From Nonomuraea aridisoli (GTDB lineage: Bacteria > Actinomycetota > Actinomycetes > Streptosporangiales > Streptosporangiaceae), in the NCBI RefSeq assembly GCF_003236395.1, contig NZ_POUD01000037.1, positions 1-46,836 on the forward strand: DNA of 46,836 nucleotides, in the 5' to 3' direction. Positions within the stretch are counted from its first letter, which is position 1; each line of letters opens with the position of its first letter. The notes below the pieces were generated by a model. That model ran no database searches. It was not told the DNA's origin and saw only the letters and a program-made list of their open reading frames with translations. Positions 8,786-16,712 of the stretch are shown piece after piece. The position numbers were made by a program, and so were the translations under genes.

Positions 8786-9187
8786 GTGGCAATGGAGCGA
8801 ACGGCGGTCAACCCGTGGGCGTGGTCGGTGGAGCTGGGCTACCACCAGGGCGAGATCGTCTCCGGGCACACCCGGACGTTGTACTGCGCCGGGCAGACCG
8901 CGATGAGCGGCGAGGGCAAGCCCCAGCATGCCGGTGACATGGCGGCGCAGCTGGCGCTGAGCCTCGACAACCTGGAGGCCGTGCTGGGCGAGGCCGGCAT
9001 GTCCCTGGCGGACCTCGTCCGGCTCAACGTCTACACCACCGACGTCGATCGGCTCTTCGAGCACTACGGCGTGCTGGCGTCACGGCTGGGCGCCGCCGGG
9101 GTGGCGCCGCCCACCACGATGCTCGGGGTGACCCGGCTGGCGATCCCCGACCTGATGGTCGAGCTCGAGGGGACCGCCGTCGCGTGA
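8786..9187 (+). CDS. RidA/YjgF-family (Rid) protein
   Basis: 133 residues from GTG 8786, which has GGAG 5 nt upstream; ATG 8792 is the alternative. The fold signatures are clear (TLYCAGQTAMSGEG, AQLALSLDNLEAVLGEAGMS, DLVRLNVYTTDV, and a PDLMVELEGTAVA ending). RidA proper deaminates reactive enamine/imine intermediates using an Arg in a P-x-R-S context; here the matching site reads PPTTML, so that Arg is absent. This points to another Rid subfamily whose reaction is not settled. The divergent WYL regulator is the likely controller. Confidence 0.9.
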   Translation: MAMERTAVNPWAWSVELGYHQGEIVSGHTRTLYCAGQTAMSGEGKPQHAGDMAAQLALSLDNLEAVLGEAGMSLADLVRLNVYTTDVDRLFEHYGVLASRLGAAGVAPPTTMLGVTRLAIPDLMVELEGTAVA

Positions 9188-9202
9188 CGCGCCGGCGTCA
9201 CG
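9183..9202. terminator. Bidirectional hairpin between convergent Rid and DUF4434 genes
   Basis: Arms CGTGACGC and GCGTCACG form a perfect 8-bp stem with a 4-nt loop. The stop codon of the Rid gene (9185-9187) lies in one arm and that of the opposite gene (9198-9200) in the other. There is no U-tract, as is common for actinobacterial terminators. Confidence 0.5.
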
Positions 9203-10769
9203 ACTGACCGGGCATCACGTAGGGGCTCGTGCTGGTGTGGCCGGCGGCGTTCGTGGCGGTGATCGCCGTCCACGGCGCCGACGGCGTGTACGGCGCCCAG
9301 GCCGACTCCAGCCGCCCGCCCGCGTGCCACTCCTGCGCCACGGCCGCGTCGCCGAAACGGAGCGTGCCGCCGCGCAGGTTGTAGCCCTCGACGAGGACGC
9401 CGGGCCGGCCGTTCATCTCCTTGGGATAGGCGTTGACGATGATCGGCTGCTGCCATCCCTGCGCGATGCCGTCGGCCAGCGTCGGCGCGCCGGAGCGGTC
9501 CCGGCAGGTGAAGAACGGCTCCCACCCGTACGAGATGATCTTCGTGGAGTACGGTGCCACGGCCATGACCTGCTGGTCGAGCCGGGCCTTGGTGGTGCGC
9601 CCGCGCAGCGGCAGCGGGTCCACCCGCCCGCACTCCCCCGCCACCGGGGTGGGCTCGAAGCCCTCGACGTTCGCCCACAGCTCCACCCCGTCGGGCACCC
9701 GCCGGGCGGCCGCCGCCATGAACTCGCGCGTGGAGCCGTAGTAACCCTGCTCGTAGGTCACCTGGCCGACGACCGGCGCCAGCCGGGGCGCCACCACGGC
9801 GCCCGTCTCGTGCTCGCCGTGCACCGGCACCTTGCCCGTGCCCCGCCCGTCCTGCACGGCGACGGCCATGGGCAGGCCCGCCCGCGTCGAGGCGATGTCG
9901 GCGAGCCCCTCCTCCGTCTGCTCCGGCGGGAACCCGCGACCGCGCCGGCCGTCGATGTACGGGCTGACCACGAGCTTCTTGCCGGGCAGCGCGGCGGCCA
10001 CGACCTCGTGCTGGGCCGCGTAGAGGGCGATGATCGGATCGGTGTCGGAGCGCGCCCGCATGGCCAGCTCGAACGACTGGTACACCCCGCCGAACGCCGT
10101 CATCGCCTGGAACCGCTGCCGGTAGTCGGCCAGCACCCGCGCGGTGAAGGCGTTGAGCGCGTCGATGTGGTCGAGGTCGGGCTCCCACGGCTTGCCCTCC
10201 CGCTGCGGCGCCGCGGGCAGCCCGGGGAAGACCGTCATGCCGTACGCGCTCGCCTCGGTCATGAGGTGGCCGATCCCGTCGCCGTCGGTGGAGACGATCA
10301 CCAGGTCGTGCTCGGGGTCGGTGCAGGAGGCGGCCAGCGACAGCCGGTAGAAGATCCGCTCCCCCACCACGACCCGACGGTCGAGCCCGGGGCAGCGCAG
10401 CATGCCCTTCCCGAACTCCTCGCTGGTCGTGTACGAGTAGACCTGGCGAACCCGGGTGCCCGGCACCTCGGCGCACGGCCGGCCGTCGATCACGCAGTCG
10501 GGATCGGACCCGACGGCGAACCTGGGGCCGAACGTGATGAGCGTGTCGCCGCCGATGCCGCGGATGCTCTCGACCATGCTCCGGGTGACGCACCGGTCGG
10601 CGCGCGGGATCACCCAGTAGCCGGTGACCGCGTAAGGGGCCGTGACGCGGGTGTCGCGGGGCGGGCACCCGTCGCCGGGCGGCTCTTCCGGATCGTCGGG
10701 GACGACCACGGCTCCGACCATGACGACCACCAACGCGACTGCCGAAACGATCCACAGGATCCGGTGCAC
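9198..10769 (-). CDS. Secreted or membrane-anchored DUF4434-like (TIM-barrel) protein
   Basis: 523 residues from GTG 10769, preceded by GAAGGGG at 5 nt. An N-terminal hydrophobic segment (ILWIVSAVALVVVMVGAVVV) acts as signal anchor or signal peptide, so the product is extracytoplasmic. The following core (VTAPYAVTGYWVIPRADRC, GGDTLITFGPRF, LDHIDALNAFTARVLADY, FGGVYQSFEL, ELWANVEGFEPTP) matches the layout I know for DUF4434 proteins, which resemble glycoside hydrolases with a (beta/alpha)8 barrel. Glu in the ANVEGF strand is a plausible active-site acid. The last about 120 residues look like a beta-sandwich carbohydrate-binding region. Enzyme activity is unproven. Confidence 0.72.
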   Translation of the reverse strand: MHRILWIVSAVALVVVMVGAVVVPDDPEEPPGDGCPPRDTRVTAPYAVTGYWVIPRADRCVTRSMVESIRGIGGDTLITFGPRFAVGSDPDCVIDGRPCAEVPGTRVRQVYSYTTSEEFGKGMLRCPGLDRRVVVGERIFYRLSLAASCTDPEHDLVIVSTDGDGIGHLMTEASAYGMTVFPGLPAAPQREGKPWEPDLDHIDALNAFTARVLADYRQRFQAMTAFGGVYQSFELAMRARSDTDPIIALYAAQHEVVAAALPGKKLVVSPYIDGRRGRGFPPEQTEEGLADIASTRAGLPMAVAVQDGRGTGKVPVHGEHETGAVVAPRLAPVVGQVTYEQGYYGSTREFMAAAARRVPDGVELWANVEGFEPTPVAGECGRVDPLPLRGRTTKARLDQQVMAVAPYSTKIISYGWEPFFTCRDRSGAPTLADGIAQGWQQPIIVNAYPKEMNGRPGVLVEGYNLRGGTLRFGDAAVAQEWHAGGRLESAWAPYTPSAPWTAITATNAAGHTSTSPYVMPGQS

Positions 10770-10869
10770 GCACGCCCCTTCCACGCCACCACCACCCTAC
10801 GTACCACGGCCCCGATGCGAGCGGCTGTGAGCTGATCGCGCAGAATAGGCCGCCTGGGGGTGAAACATC

Positions 10870-11655
10870 GTGCACATCGATCTCAGCGGAAAGACGGCCC
10901 TGGTCACCGGCTCCACCCAGGGCATCGGGGCGGCCATCGCCACCGGCCTGGCCAGGGCGGGCGCCCGCGTCGGCGTCAACGGCCGCGGTGAGGCCTCGGT
11001 CGCGACGGCCATCGAACGGATGGGGCCCGGGCTCGACCTGGTGGCCGCGCCCGGCGACGTCGCGACGGCGGAGGGCTGCGAGCAGGTTCTGCGGATGTTG
11101 CCGGACGTCGACATCCTGGTCAACAACCTGGGCATCTTCGGGGCCACGCCGGCGCTGGAGATCAGCGACGCGGAGTGGCGGCGCTATTTCGAGGTCAACG
11201 TGCTGGCCGCGGTGCGCCTGACCCGCGCGTACCTGCCCGCCATGAAGGAACGCGGCTGGGGGCGGATCCAGTACATCGCCAGCGACTCCGCCGTCGTCGT
11301 CCCGGCCGAGATGATCCACTACGGCATGACCAAGACGGCGCTGCTGGCCGTCTCCCGGGGGTTCGCCAAGGAGGCGGCCGGCACCGGGGTGACGGTCAAC
11401 TCCGTGATCGCCGGGCCGACGCACACCGGCGGCGTGGAGGAGTTCGTCTACCAGCTGGTGGACCGCGCGCTGCCGTGGGAGGAGGCGCAGCGGGCGTTCA
11501 TGCGCGTGCACCGGCCGCAGTCGCTGCTCCAGCGCCTCATCGAGCCCGAGGAGATCGCGAACATGGTGGTCTATCTCAGCTCGCCGTTCGCCTCCGCGAC
11601 GACGGGCGGCGCGGTGCGCGTGGACGGCGGCTACGTGGACGCGATCCTGCCCTAG
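10870..11655 (+). CDS. Short-chain dehydrogenase/reductase (FabG-like SDR)
   Basis: 261 residues with the classical SDR set: cofactor loop TGSTQGIG near residue 13, NNLG, a Ser in YIASDSAVV, the YGMTK active-site Tyr/Lys and a C-terminal VDGGYVDAILP. The GR in VGVNGRGEAS after the second strand suggests NADP(H). The start is GTG 10870, 7 nt after a GGGGGTG site. It stands alone between a secreted protein gene and a small membrane protein gene, so the substrate cannot be inferred. Confidence 0.92.
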   Translation: MHIDLSGKTALVTGSTQGIGAAIATGLARAGARVGVNGRGEASVATAIERMGPGLDLVAAPGDVATAEGCEQVLRMLPDVDILVNNLGIFGATPALEISDAEWRRYFEVNVLAAVRLTRAYLPAMKERGWGRIQYIASDSAVVVPAEMIHYGMTKTALLAVSRGFAKEAAGTGVTVNSVIAGPTHTGGVEEFVYQLVDRALPWEEAQRAFMRVHRPQSLLQRLIEPEEIANMVVYLSSPFASATTGGAVRVDGGYVDAILP

Positions 11656-11668
11656 GGCCGGCCGGCCC
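11655..11668. terminator. GC palindrome between convergent genes (GGGCC-GGCC-GGCCC)
   Basis: A perfect 14-bp palindrome starts at the last base of the SDR stop codon and ends 2 bp before the stop codon of the opposing small gene. As RNA it gives a 5-bp stem with a 4-nt loop, readable from both strands. The stem is short, so the terminator role is tentative. Confidence 0.35.
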
Positions 11669-11670
11669 GG

Positions 11671-11904
11671 TCAGTCGGCGAGCAGATCGAGGTTGACGGC
11701 CGCCCAGAACAGAATCACGGCCACGAACGCCACTTTCAGCAAACTGCCGATACCGCGCCAGAAGTCGCCGCGGGCTCCGGGGAGCGCCGCGACGGCCTTC
11801 GCGAGATTGGCGACGGCGCCCTGCCATTTGCCGTAGAGATCGATCGCGCGTTGCAACTGCCGGCCGACGATGATGAACGCGAACGCGATAATGATCAGAA
11901 TCAT
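11671..11904 (-). CDS. Small hydrophobic membrane protein
   Basis: 77 residues from ATG 11904 (an in-frame GTG 21 nt upstream is also possible). Two hydrophobic segments, ILIIIAFAFIIVG at the N-terminus and LLKVAFVAVILFWAAVNL near the C-terminus, flank an amphipathic middle with RQLQRAIDLYGKWQG. I do not recognise a family. High GC3 in the polar part and a plausible paired membrane topology support a real gene. Confidence 0.55.
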   Translation of the reverse strand: MILIIIAFAFIIVGRQLQRAIDLYGKWQGAVANLAKAVAALPGARGDFWRGIGSLLKVAFVAVILFWAAVNLDLLAD

Positions 11905-11926
11905 GACGCCACGGTCTCCGCCCACC

Positions 11927-12075
11927 AGACAAAGGTAAGCGGAGGGTCAGACCATGGCCAGAAAATCGCCGCGATCAGCGAAACCGGCGCTTTCCATTAA
12001 CAACTAAAACCGAAGATATCCCTCCAATTAGGCGAATATCGCGATATCGGATATTACGCTCGCTTAATTGCATTA
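11927..12075. other. AT-rich intergenic patch with a perfect 12-bp palindrome
   Basis: About 90 bases here (11985-12075) are strikingly AT-rich for this genome. They contain ATATCGCGATAT at 12036-12047, a perfect palindrome, and the related CGGATATT just after it. The patch lies upstream of the small membrane protein and downstream of the S15 peptidase, both on the minus strand, so it is both promoter-side and terminator-side. No ORF is supported. Confidence 0.5.
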
Positions 12076-14196
12076 TCACTTGCCGACGTTCGACCGGGCG
12101 GCGGCGCGGACGAGTGCGGAGCGTTCCTTGGCACCGATGACGTCCGCCGCGACGAGCCGGTCGGCGACCTCGGTCACGTGCCGGACGAACCGGCCGTGGT
12201 TCGGCCACTCCTCCGTGTCGAGGATGTGGTCGTTGACCGTGCAGGTGCCGGCCAGCGCACGGTTCGGCAGCCCGCTGTCGATCCCGCCGACCACCACGGT
12301 CGGCCGGGTGTCCGGCTCGGCGCAGATCGGCATCGCGAGCGGCCCGCCGACGACGGGCAGCTCGACCGACGTTCTCGCGAGGTCGACGGTGAGCACGGTG
12401 CCCGGCGCGGGATGCAGGGTGAACTCGTGGTCGGTCGAGAAGATCATCAGCCCGATCCGCGACCCCGCGGGGATGACCTGGTCGTCCGGCTGCAACGGCA
12501 CGGTCAGCTCGACGAACTCGCCGGGCTTGAGAGGTTCGCCGTCCCGCAGCGAACGGGCGTTCTGCGGGTCGGCCCAGCCGCGGGTGATGACGCTGGTCGT
12601 CGAGCCGCGGGTGCTGGACTCGCAGCCCGCGCCACTCGTCCACGGCAACCGGACCAGCGCGACCGACAGGTTCGCCGCCGGCTTGCTCGCGGCCAGCCGG
12701 ATCCGGACCTGGGCGGTGCCGGAGATGTGCACGGGCGCGCTGAGCTCCGGGGTGACGTAGAGCAGCCGGTTCTCCGACGCCTGGGTGGCCAGGGTGCCCA
12801 CGTTGCAGGCGAGGTCACCGGCGTCGACGAGTTGCTCGGTGCCGCCGTCCGCCAGTGCCAGCGAGGTCAGGCCGCCGGTGGTGGCTCCGCCCTGCTGCAA
12901 CGTCAGTCCGACCGGCGCAGCCTCGGGATTCGGATAGTCGGCGTACGGCGTGAGCCGGCTCTCCCCGGTCTCGTTGCGCACGATCCAGGCCCGGGGATCG
13001 TTCTCGACGCCGTTCTGCTGCTCGTAGAGATAGCGGGTGAACCACCGGTTGCGCAGGTCCAGCGGCGGCGCGCCGCCGTGCCCGCCCTGGTGGAAGTACG
13101 CCTGCGCCGGTGTGCCCTGCGCCTTCAGCGCGTCGAGGATCCGGACACTGTGCTCCGGCACCACGTTCCAGTCGTTGAAGGCGTGCGCCATCAGAGTGGG
13201 CGCCCGGACGCCGCGCACCGCGTTGAGGAGGTCGCGCCCCGCCCAGAAGTCGTTGTAGTCACCGGTCGCCCGGTCCTGGTGCCGGTTCATCAGGTCGACG
13301 CGGACGTGCTGGGCGCAGTATTCCCGGCGGTCCGGATAGCCGCTGCTGATGTAGTCGAAGAGGTAGTCGATGTCCTCGCCGAGCCAGCCGCCGGGGTGCC
13401 GGACCAGCCCGTTCGAGCGGTAGTAGTGGTAGTAGGAGGTGTTCGGCGCGATCGGGACGATCGCCTCCAGCCCCTCGACCCCGGTCGTGGCCGCCGCGAG
13501 GGGAAGCGTCCCGTTGTACGACGTGCCGGTCATCCCGACCTTGCCGGTGGACCAGTCCGTCGCCGAGACCTCCTCGCCGCCGACGACGCTCGTGTAGCCC
13601 TTCGCCCGGCCGTTCAGCCAGTCGACGATCGCCTTCGGCGCCAGCGACTCGTTGGCGCCGCCCACCGTCGGGCAGCCCTCGGACAGGCCGGTGCCGGGCG
13701 AGTCGGAGTGCACCACCGCGAAACCGCGCGGCACCCAGGTGCCGACCTCACTGGTCGACACGGCGGTCCGGTCCGGCCTGAACGCGATCGGCGGCGGCGA
13801 GGTCCGGGGCGGAGGCTCCTGGCCGAGCTCGGTGTTGACGTTCCAGAAGTACTGCCGCTGGGTCGAGGCCGTTCCGGCGTAGTAAGGGCTGGTCTCGTAG
13901 ATCACCGGCACCTTCAGCCCGTCGGCGGTCGGCCCCGGCCTGGTGACGTCCACGTGCATGCGGTCGAGCCGGCCGTCACCGTCGGAGTCGAACTCCGTCT
14001 CGACCCATAATCGCTGCCGGATCCAGCTGCCGGGATCGGCGAACTCGGGCACGATCTGGGCCTGTCCGTCGGCGAAGACCGGCCCCGGGAGCGGGTCGGC
14101 GGTGGCCGGTGCGGCGGTCGCGGCGGCGGTGAGCGTCACCAGCGCCGGCACGACCAGCAGAGCGGAGATCCCCAGGCGTGGTGTTCCTCGCGTCAT
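12076..14196 (-). CDS. Secreted S15-family peptidase (Xaa-Pro dipeptidyl-peptidase / CocE-NonD type)
   Basis: 706 residues. The N-terminus is a Sec signal peptide (ISALLVVPALVTLTAAATAA, cleavage probably after the ATAAPATA region). The alpha/beta-hydrolase core has VPVIYETSPYYAG near the start, the nucleophile elbow GMTGTSYNG, an acid in HAFNDWNV and a base in HQGGHGG. The C-terminal jelly-roll domain (LTVPLQPDDQVIPAGSRIGL) is typical of PepX/cocaine-esterase proteins. Family members release X-Pro dipeptides or hydrolyse esters and amides outside the cell. GGAG lies 9 nt before ATG 14196. It appears monocistronic. Confidence 0.92.
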   Translation of the reverse strand: MTRGTPRLGISALLVVPALVTLTAAATAAPATADPLPGPVFADGQAQIVPEFADPGSWIRQRLWVETEFDSDGDGRLDRMHVDVTRPGPTADGLKVPVIYETSPYYAGTASTQRQYFWNVNTELGQEPPPRTSPPPIAFRPDRTAVSTSEVGTWVPRGFAVVHSDSPGTGLSEGCPTVGGANESLAPKAIVDWLNGRAKGYTSVVGGEEVSATDWSTGKVGMTGTSYNGTLPLAAATTGVEGLEAIVPIAPNTSYYHYYRSNGLVRHPGGWLGEDIDYLFDYISSGYPDRREYCAQHVRVDLMNRHQDRATGDYNDFWAGRDLLNAVRGVRAPTLMAHAFNDWNVVPEHSVRILDALKAQGTPAQAYFHQGGHGGAPPLDLRNRWFTRYLYEQQNGVENDPRAWIVRNETGESRLTPYADYPNPEAAPVGLTLQQGGATTGGLTSLALADGGTEQLVDAGDLACNVGTLATQASENRLLYVTPELSAPVHISGTAQVRIRLAASKPAANLSVALVRLPWTSGAGCESSTRGSTTSVITRGWADPQNARSLRDGEPLKPGEFVELTVPLQPDDQVIPAGSRIGLMIFSTDHEFTLHPAPGTVLTVDLARTSVELPVVGGPLAMPICAEPDTRPTVVVGGIDSGLPNRALAGTCTVNDHILDTEEWPNHGRFVRHVTEVADRLVAADVIGAKERSALVRAAARSNVGK

Positions 14197-14353
14197 CGTG
14201 AATCACTCCATGTCAGCGCGGCGGCCGACGGAGCACCTGGTCCGACGGCATCGAAGACACCGCGGTGCGCCTCGTGGCCGGGCTGGATCTCCGTCTGGTC
14301 AGCCGACCCTATCCGCGGCGCAGATCGGGATCATTCGACATCTGACGGAACTT

Positions 14354-14376
14354 CGGCGGGCGGGATTCGACCGCCG
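14354..14376 (-). terminator. Hairpin downstream of the esterase gene (end of the leftward sugar operon)
   Basis: CGGCGG (14354-14359) pairs with CCGCCG (14371-14376); an alternative register gives a 5-bp stem with a 7-nt loop. It lies 13 bp past the esterase stop on the minus strand, where the five-gene operon should end. The rest of the 14197-14388 gap shows nothing recognisable. Confidence 0.3.
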
Positions 14377-14388
14377 TAGCGGCCGGCC

Positions 14389-15426
14389 TCAGGTCAGCCG
14401 CGCCGCCAGCCAGTCGAAGGCGCGTTCCTGCCGGGGCACGTCGAAGCTGTGCGGCACGTCGGCGAAGACGGCCGTGTACGCCTCGGGCGCGTCCCGGTAG
14501 CGCTCCTCGATCACGGCGTGCGCCCGGCGCATCCCCGCCTCGGGGAACAACGCGTCGCTCAGCGCGTACTGCACCATGAGCGGCGCGGGCGCGCGCGAGG
14601 CGACCAGGTCGGGCCAGTCGCCCAGCCGCGGCAGCCCCGGCGGGTAGAGCATCCAGGTGTGCCGGTGCACGTGCGTGCCGATCAGGTCGCGGTACGACGA
14701 CATCATGGCGGCCACCACGACGGCCCTGATCTCGGGGTCGAACGCGCCGAGCAGGCCCGCCCGCAGGCCGCCGCCCGACAGCCCGGCGCAGCCGACCGGG
14801 CCCACGTCGGGCCGCGAGCGCAGGTAGGCCGCCGCCGCCAGGTCCTCGCCGGCCACCACGCCCGCGAACGACGTGCCGAGCGCCGCGCAGTGCTTGGCCA
14901 CGACGTGCTCGTGCTCGCGGGCGGCGGCGTCGTACCGGTCGGGCTCGCTGCCGGGGCCGTCGGGGACGTCCAGCGGGAAGCGGCGGCTGCCCCAGGCGAG
15001 CACGTCGTGGGCGAGCACGGCGAAGCCGCGCCGGGCCAGCGCCCCGGCGAAGGAGCGCCCGCCGTAGACGGCCTCCCTGAGCCTGCGCACCTCCGGAGAC
15101 GGCCCCTCCGGACCGTCGGCGATCTTCTCCTTGCCGGCCCACTTCATCCCGGAGTGGCAGTGCAGCGCGACCACGCCGGGCAGCGGCCCGTCCGCGTCGC
15201 GGGGCCGCAGCAGGTACGCCCGCGTGCGCGGCCCGAACCCGACCGTCCACGACAGCTCCTCCCCCCGCAGGTCGCCGTCGGTCCAGGTGCGCTCGACCCG
15301 CACGTCCCGCGCGGTCAGGTCGAGCACGCCCATGGCCTCCCGCGCGGCCGCGCGCAGCTCGGCCCCCGGCAACGACGGGGGCGGCCCGAACTGCGCCGCG
15401 GCGACCCGGGCCAGCTCAGCGAACAC
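14389..15426 (-). CDS. Alpha/beta-hydrolase, acetyl-xylan-esterase/dienelactone-hydrolase-like
   Basis: 345 residues from GTG 15426, which overlaps the upstream oxidoreductase gene by 11 bp. Motifs are ALHCHSGMKWAGKEKI (oxyanion side), the nucleophile in CAGLSGGGLRAG, the acid in YALSDALFPEAG and the base in DVPHSFD. There is no signal peptide, so it acts inside the cell. As the last gene of the LacI-linked sugar operon it probably removes acyl groups from imported oligosaccharides; that role is inferred from context. Confidence 0.85.
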   Translation of the reverse strand: MFAELARVAAAQFGPPPSLPGAELRAAAREAMGVLDLTARDVRVERTWTDGDLRGEELSWTVGFGPRTRAYLLRPRDADGPLPGVVALHCHSGMKWAGKEKIADGPEGPSPEVRRLREAVYGGRSFAGALARRGFAVLAHDVLAWGSRRFPLDVPDGPGSEPDRYDAAAREHEHVVAKHCAALGTSFAGVVAGEDLAAAAYLRSRPDVGPVGCAGLSGGGLRAGLLGAFDPEIRAVVVAAMMSSYRDLIGTHVHRHTWMLYPPGLPRLGDWPDLVASRAPAPLMVQYALSDALFPEAGMRRAHAVIEERYRDAPEAYTAVFADVPHSFDVPRQERAFDWLAARLT

Positions 15427-16696
15427 GCGTGCCGTCGTCGGCCAGGTGGACGGGAGCCCCGGTGCGGGCCGAGACGTTGGCCGCGTGGCCGGTCAGCACG
15501 CTGCGGATGCCGTCGCGGTAGCCCGCCTGCCGGGCCAGCGGGTCGTCGCCCGGGCCGCGGAAGACGTCGTTCAGCAGCAGCCGGTCGCCGCCGCCGTGCC
15601 CGCCGGCGCCGCTCTCGATGGGCACCTCCTCCGGCGGGCTCCAGTGGCGGCGCAGCGTGAGCCGCTCCCATGAGCCGGTCGCGTGCTCCTTGGCGGCCGC
15701 GCTCGGGTCGATGGCGGCGTGCGGCGGCGTCCACTCGCGCTCGACCACGTCGAGCTCCAGCCGGCCCGCGGTGCCGTTGAACGCCACCCGGTAGCCCTCC
15801 CACGGCGCGTGCGCGTGCAGCGAGTACGTCAGGATCGCCCGGTTGCCGTAACGCACCAGCACCGACATGTTGTCGTCGATGTCGATGCCCTCGCCGAAGA
15901 CGTCCTGGTCGCGGATGTAGCCGTCCTCGTGCTCGGCGTCCAGGTAGAGGCGCCTGAGCCGGGCGTCCTGCGAGATGTCGAGGATGAACGGGTCGCTGCC
16001 CAGGCCCGGCGCGCCCTGGCCGCGCGCGGGCCGCTCGTCCAGGCCGCGCCGCCGCGCGTTCTCTGCGCCGTAGAAGCGCAGGTCGGTCTGGGCGAACACG
16101 AGCTCCGGCGCCGCGCCCAGCCACCAGTTGACCAGGTCGAAGTGGTGGGTGGACTTGTGCACGAGCAGGCCGCCGGAGTTGGCGCGCTCGCGGTGCCAGC
16201 GGCGGAAGTAGTCGGCGCCGTGGATGGTGTCGAGCGTCCACTCGAAGTGCACCGACGTCACCTCGCCGATCGCGCCCTCCATCAGCAGGCGGCGCACGGC
16301 CGAGTTGCGCGGCGAGTAGCGGTAGTTGAAGGTGACGATCAGCTTGCCGGCGGCGCGCTCGGCCGCCGCGGCGATGGCCGCGCAGCCCTCGGCGTCGGTC
16401 GTGAGCGGTTTCTCCACGATGACGTCGCGGCCGGCGTCGAGCGCCGCGCACACGTAGCGCGCGTGCGCGGCGTCGACGGTGGTGACGATGACCGCGTCGG
16501 CGAGCTCGAGCACCTTGTCGAACTCCTCGGGCGCGAAGCAGGGCACCTCGCCGCCGATCCGCTCGGCGTAGTAGGCCATGCGGGTCCGGTTCGTGTCGCA
16601 CAGGGCGACGATGGTGCCGGCGTCGTGCCACTCTCCGAGCAGCGCGTCGACGTACATCTGCGCGCGGTGCCCGAGCCCGACGAACGCGTACTTCAT
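15416..16696 (-). CDS. Gfo/Idh/MocA-family NAD(P)-dependent oxidoreductase
   Basis: 426 residues. The N-terminal Rossmann domain starts at once (YAFVGLGHRAQMYVDALLG), followed by VIVTTVDAAHARYVCAALDA and the family hallmark EKPLTTDAEG with the conserved EKP lysine. The C-terminal alpha/beta domain has VHKSTHHFDLVNWWLG, which supplies the catalytic His region. These enzymes oxidise or reduce sugar hydroxyls with tightly held nicotinamide. The gene lies 16 bp after the binding-protein gene in the ABC operon, so it most likely acts on the imported sugar. Confidence 0.92.
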   Translation of the reverse strand: MKYAFVGLGHRAQMYVDALLGEWHDAGTIVALCDTNRTRMAYYAERIGGEVPCFAPEEFDKVLELADAVIVTTVDAAHARYVCAALDAGRDVIVEKPLTTDAEGCAAIAAAAERAAGKLIVTFNYRYSPRNSAVRRLLMEGAIGEVTSVHFEWTLDTIHGADYFRRWHRERANSGGLLVHKSTHHFDLVNWWLGAAPELVFAQTDLRFYGAENARRRGLDERPARGQGAPGLGSDPFILDISQDARLRRLYLDAEHEDGYIRDQDVFGEGIDIDDNMSVLVRYGNRAILTYSLHAHAPWEGYRVAFNGTAGRLELDVVEREWTPPHAAIDPSAAAKEHATGSWERLTLRRHWSPPEEVPIESGAGGHGGGDRLLLNDVFRGPGDDPLARQAGYRDGIRSVLTGHAANVSARTGAPVHLADDGTRVR

Positions 16697-16712
16697 GTCT
16701 CTCCTCTCGACG

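Noticed and set aside
12031..12042. GGCGAATATCGC shared by the 12.03-kb AT island and 46722-46733
   Set aside because: A 12-base match between two places in a window of this size is expected by chance, and the flanks do not agree.
14354..14376. A second T-arm-like hairpin with GATTCGA in the loop
   Set aside because: The 7-nt loop starts GATTC, not TTC, and no cloverleaf surrounds it; a terminator is the better reading.
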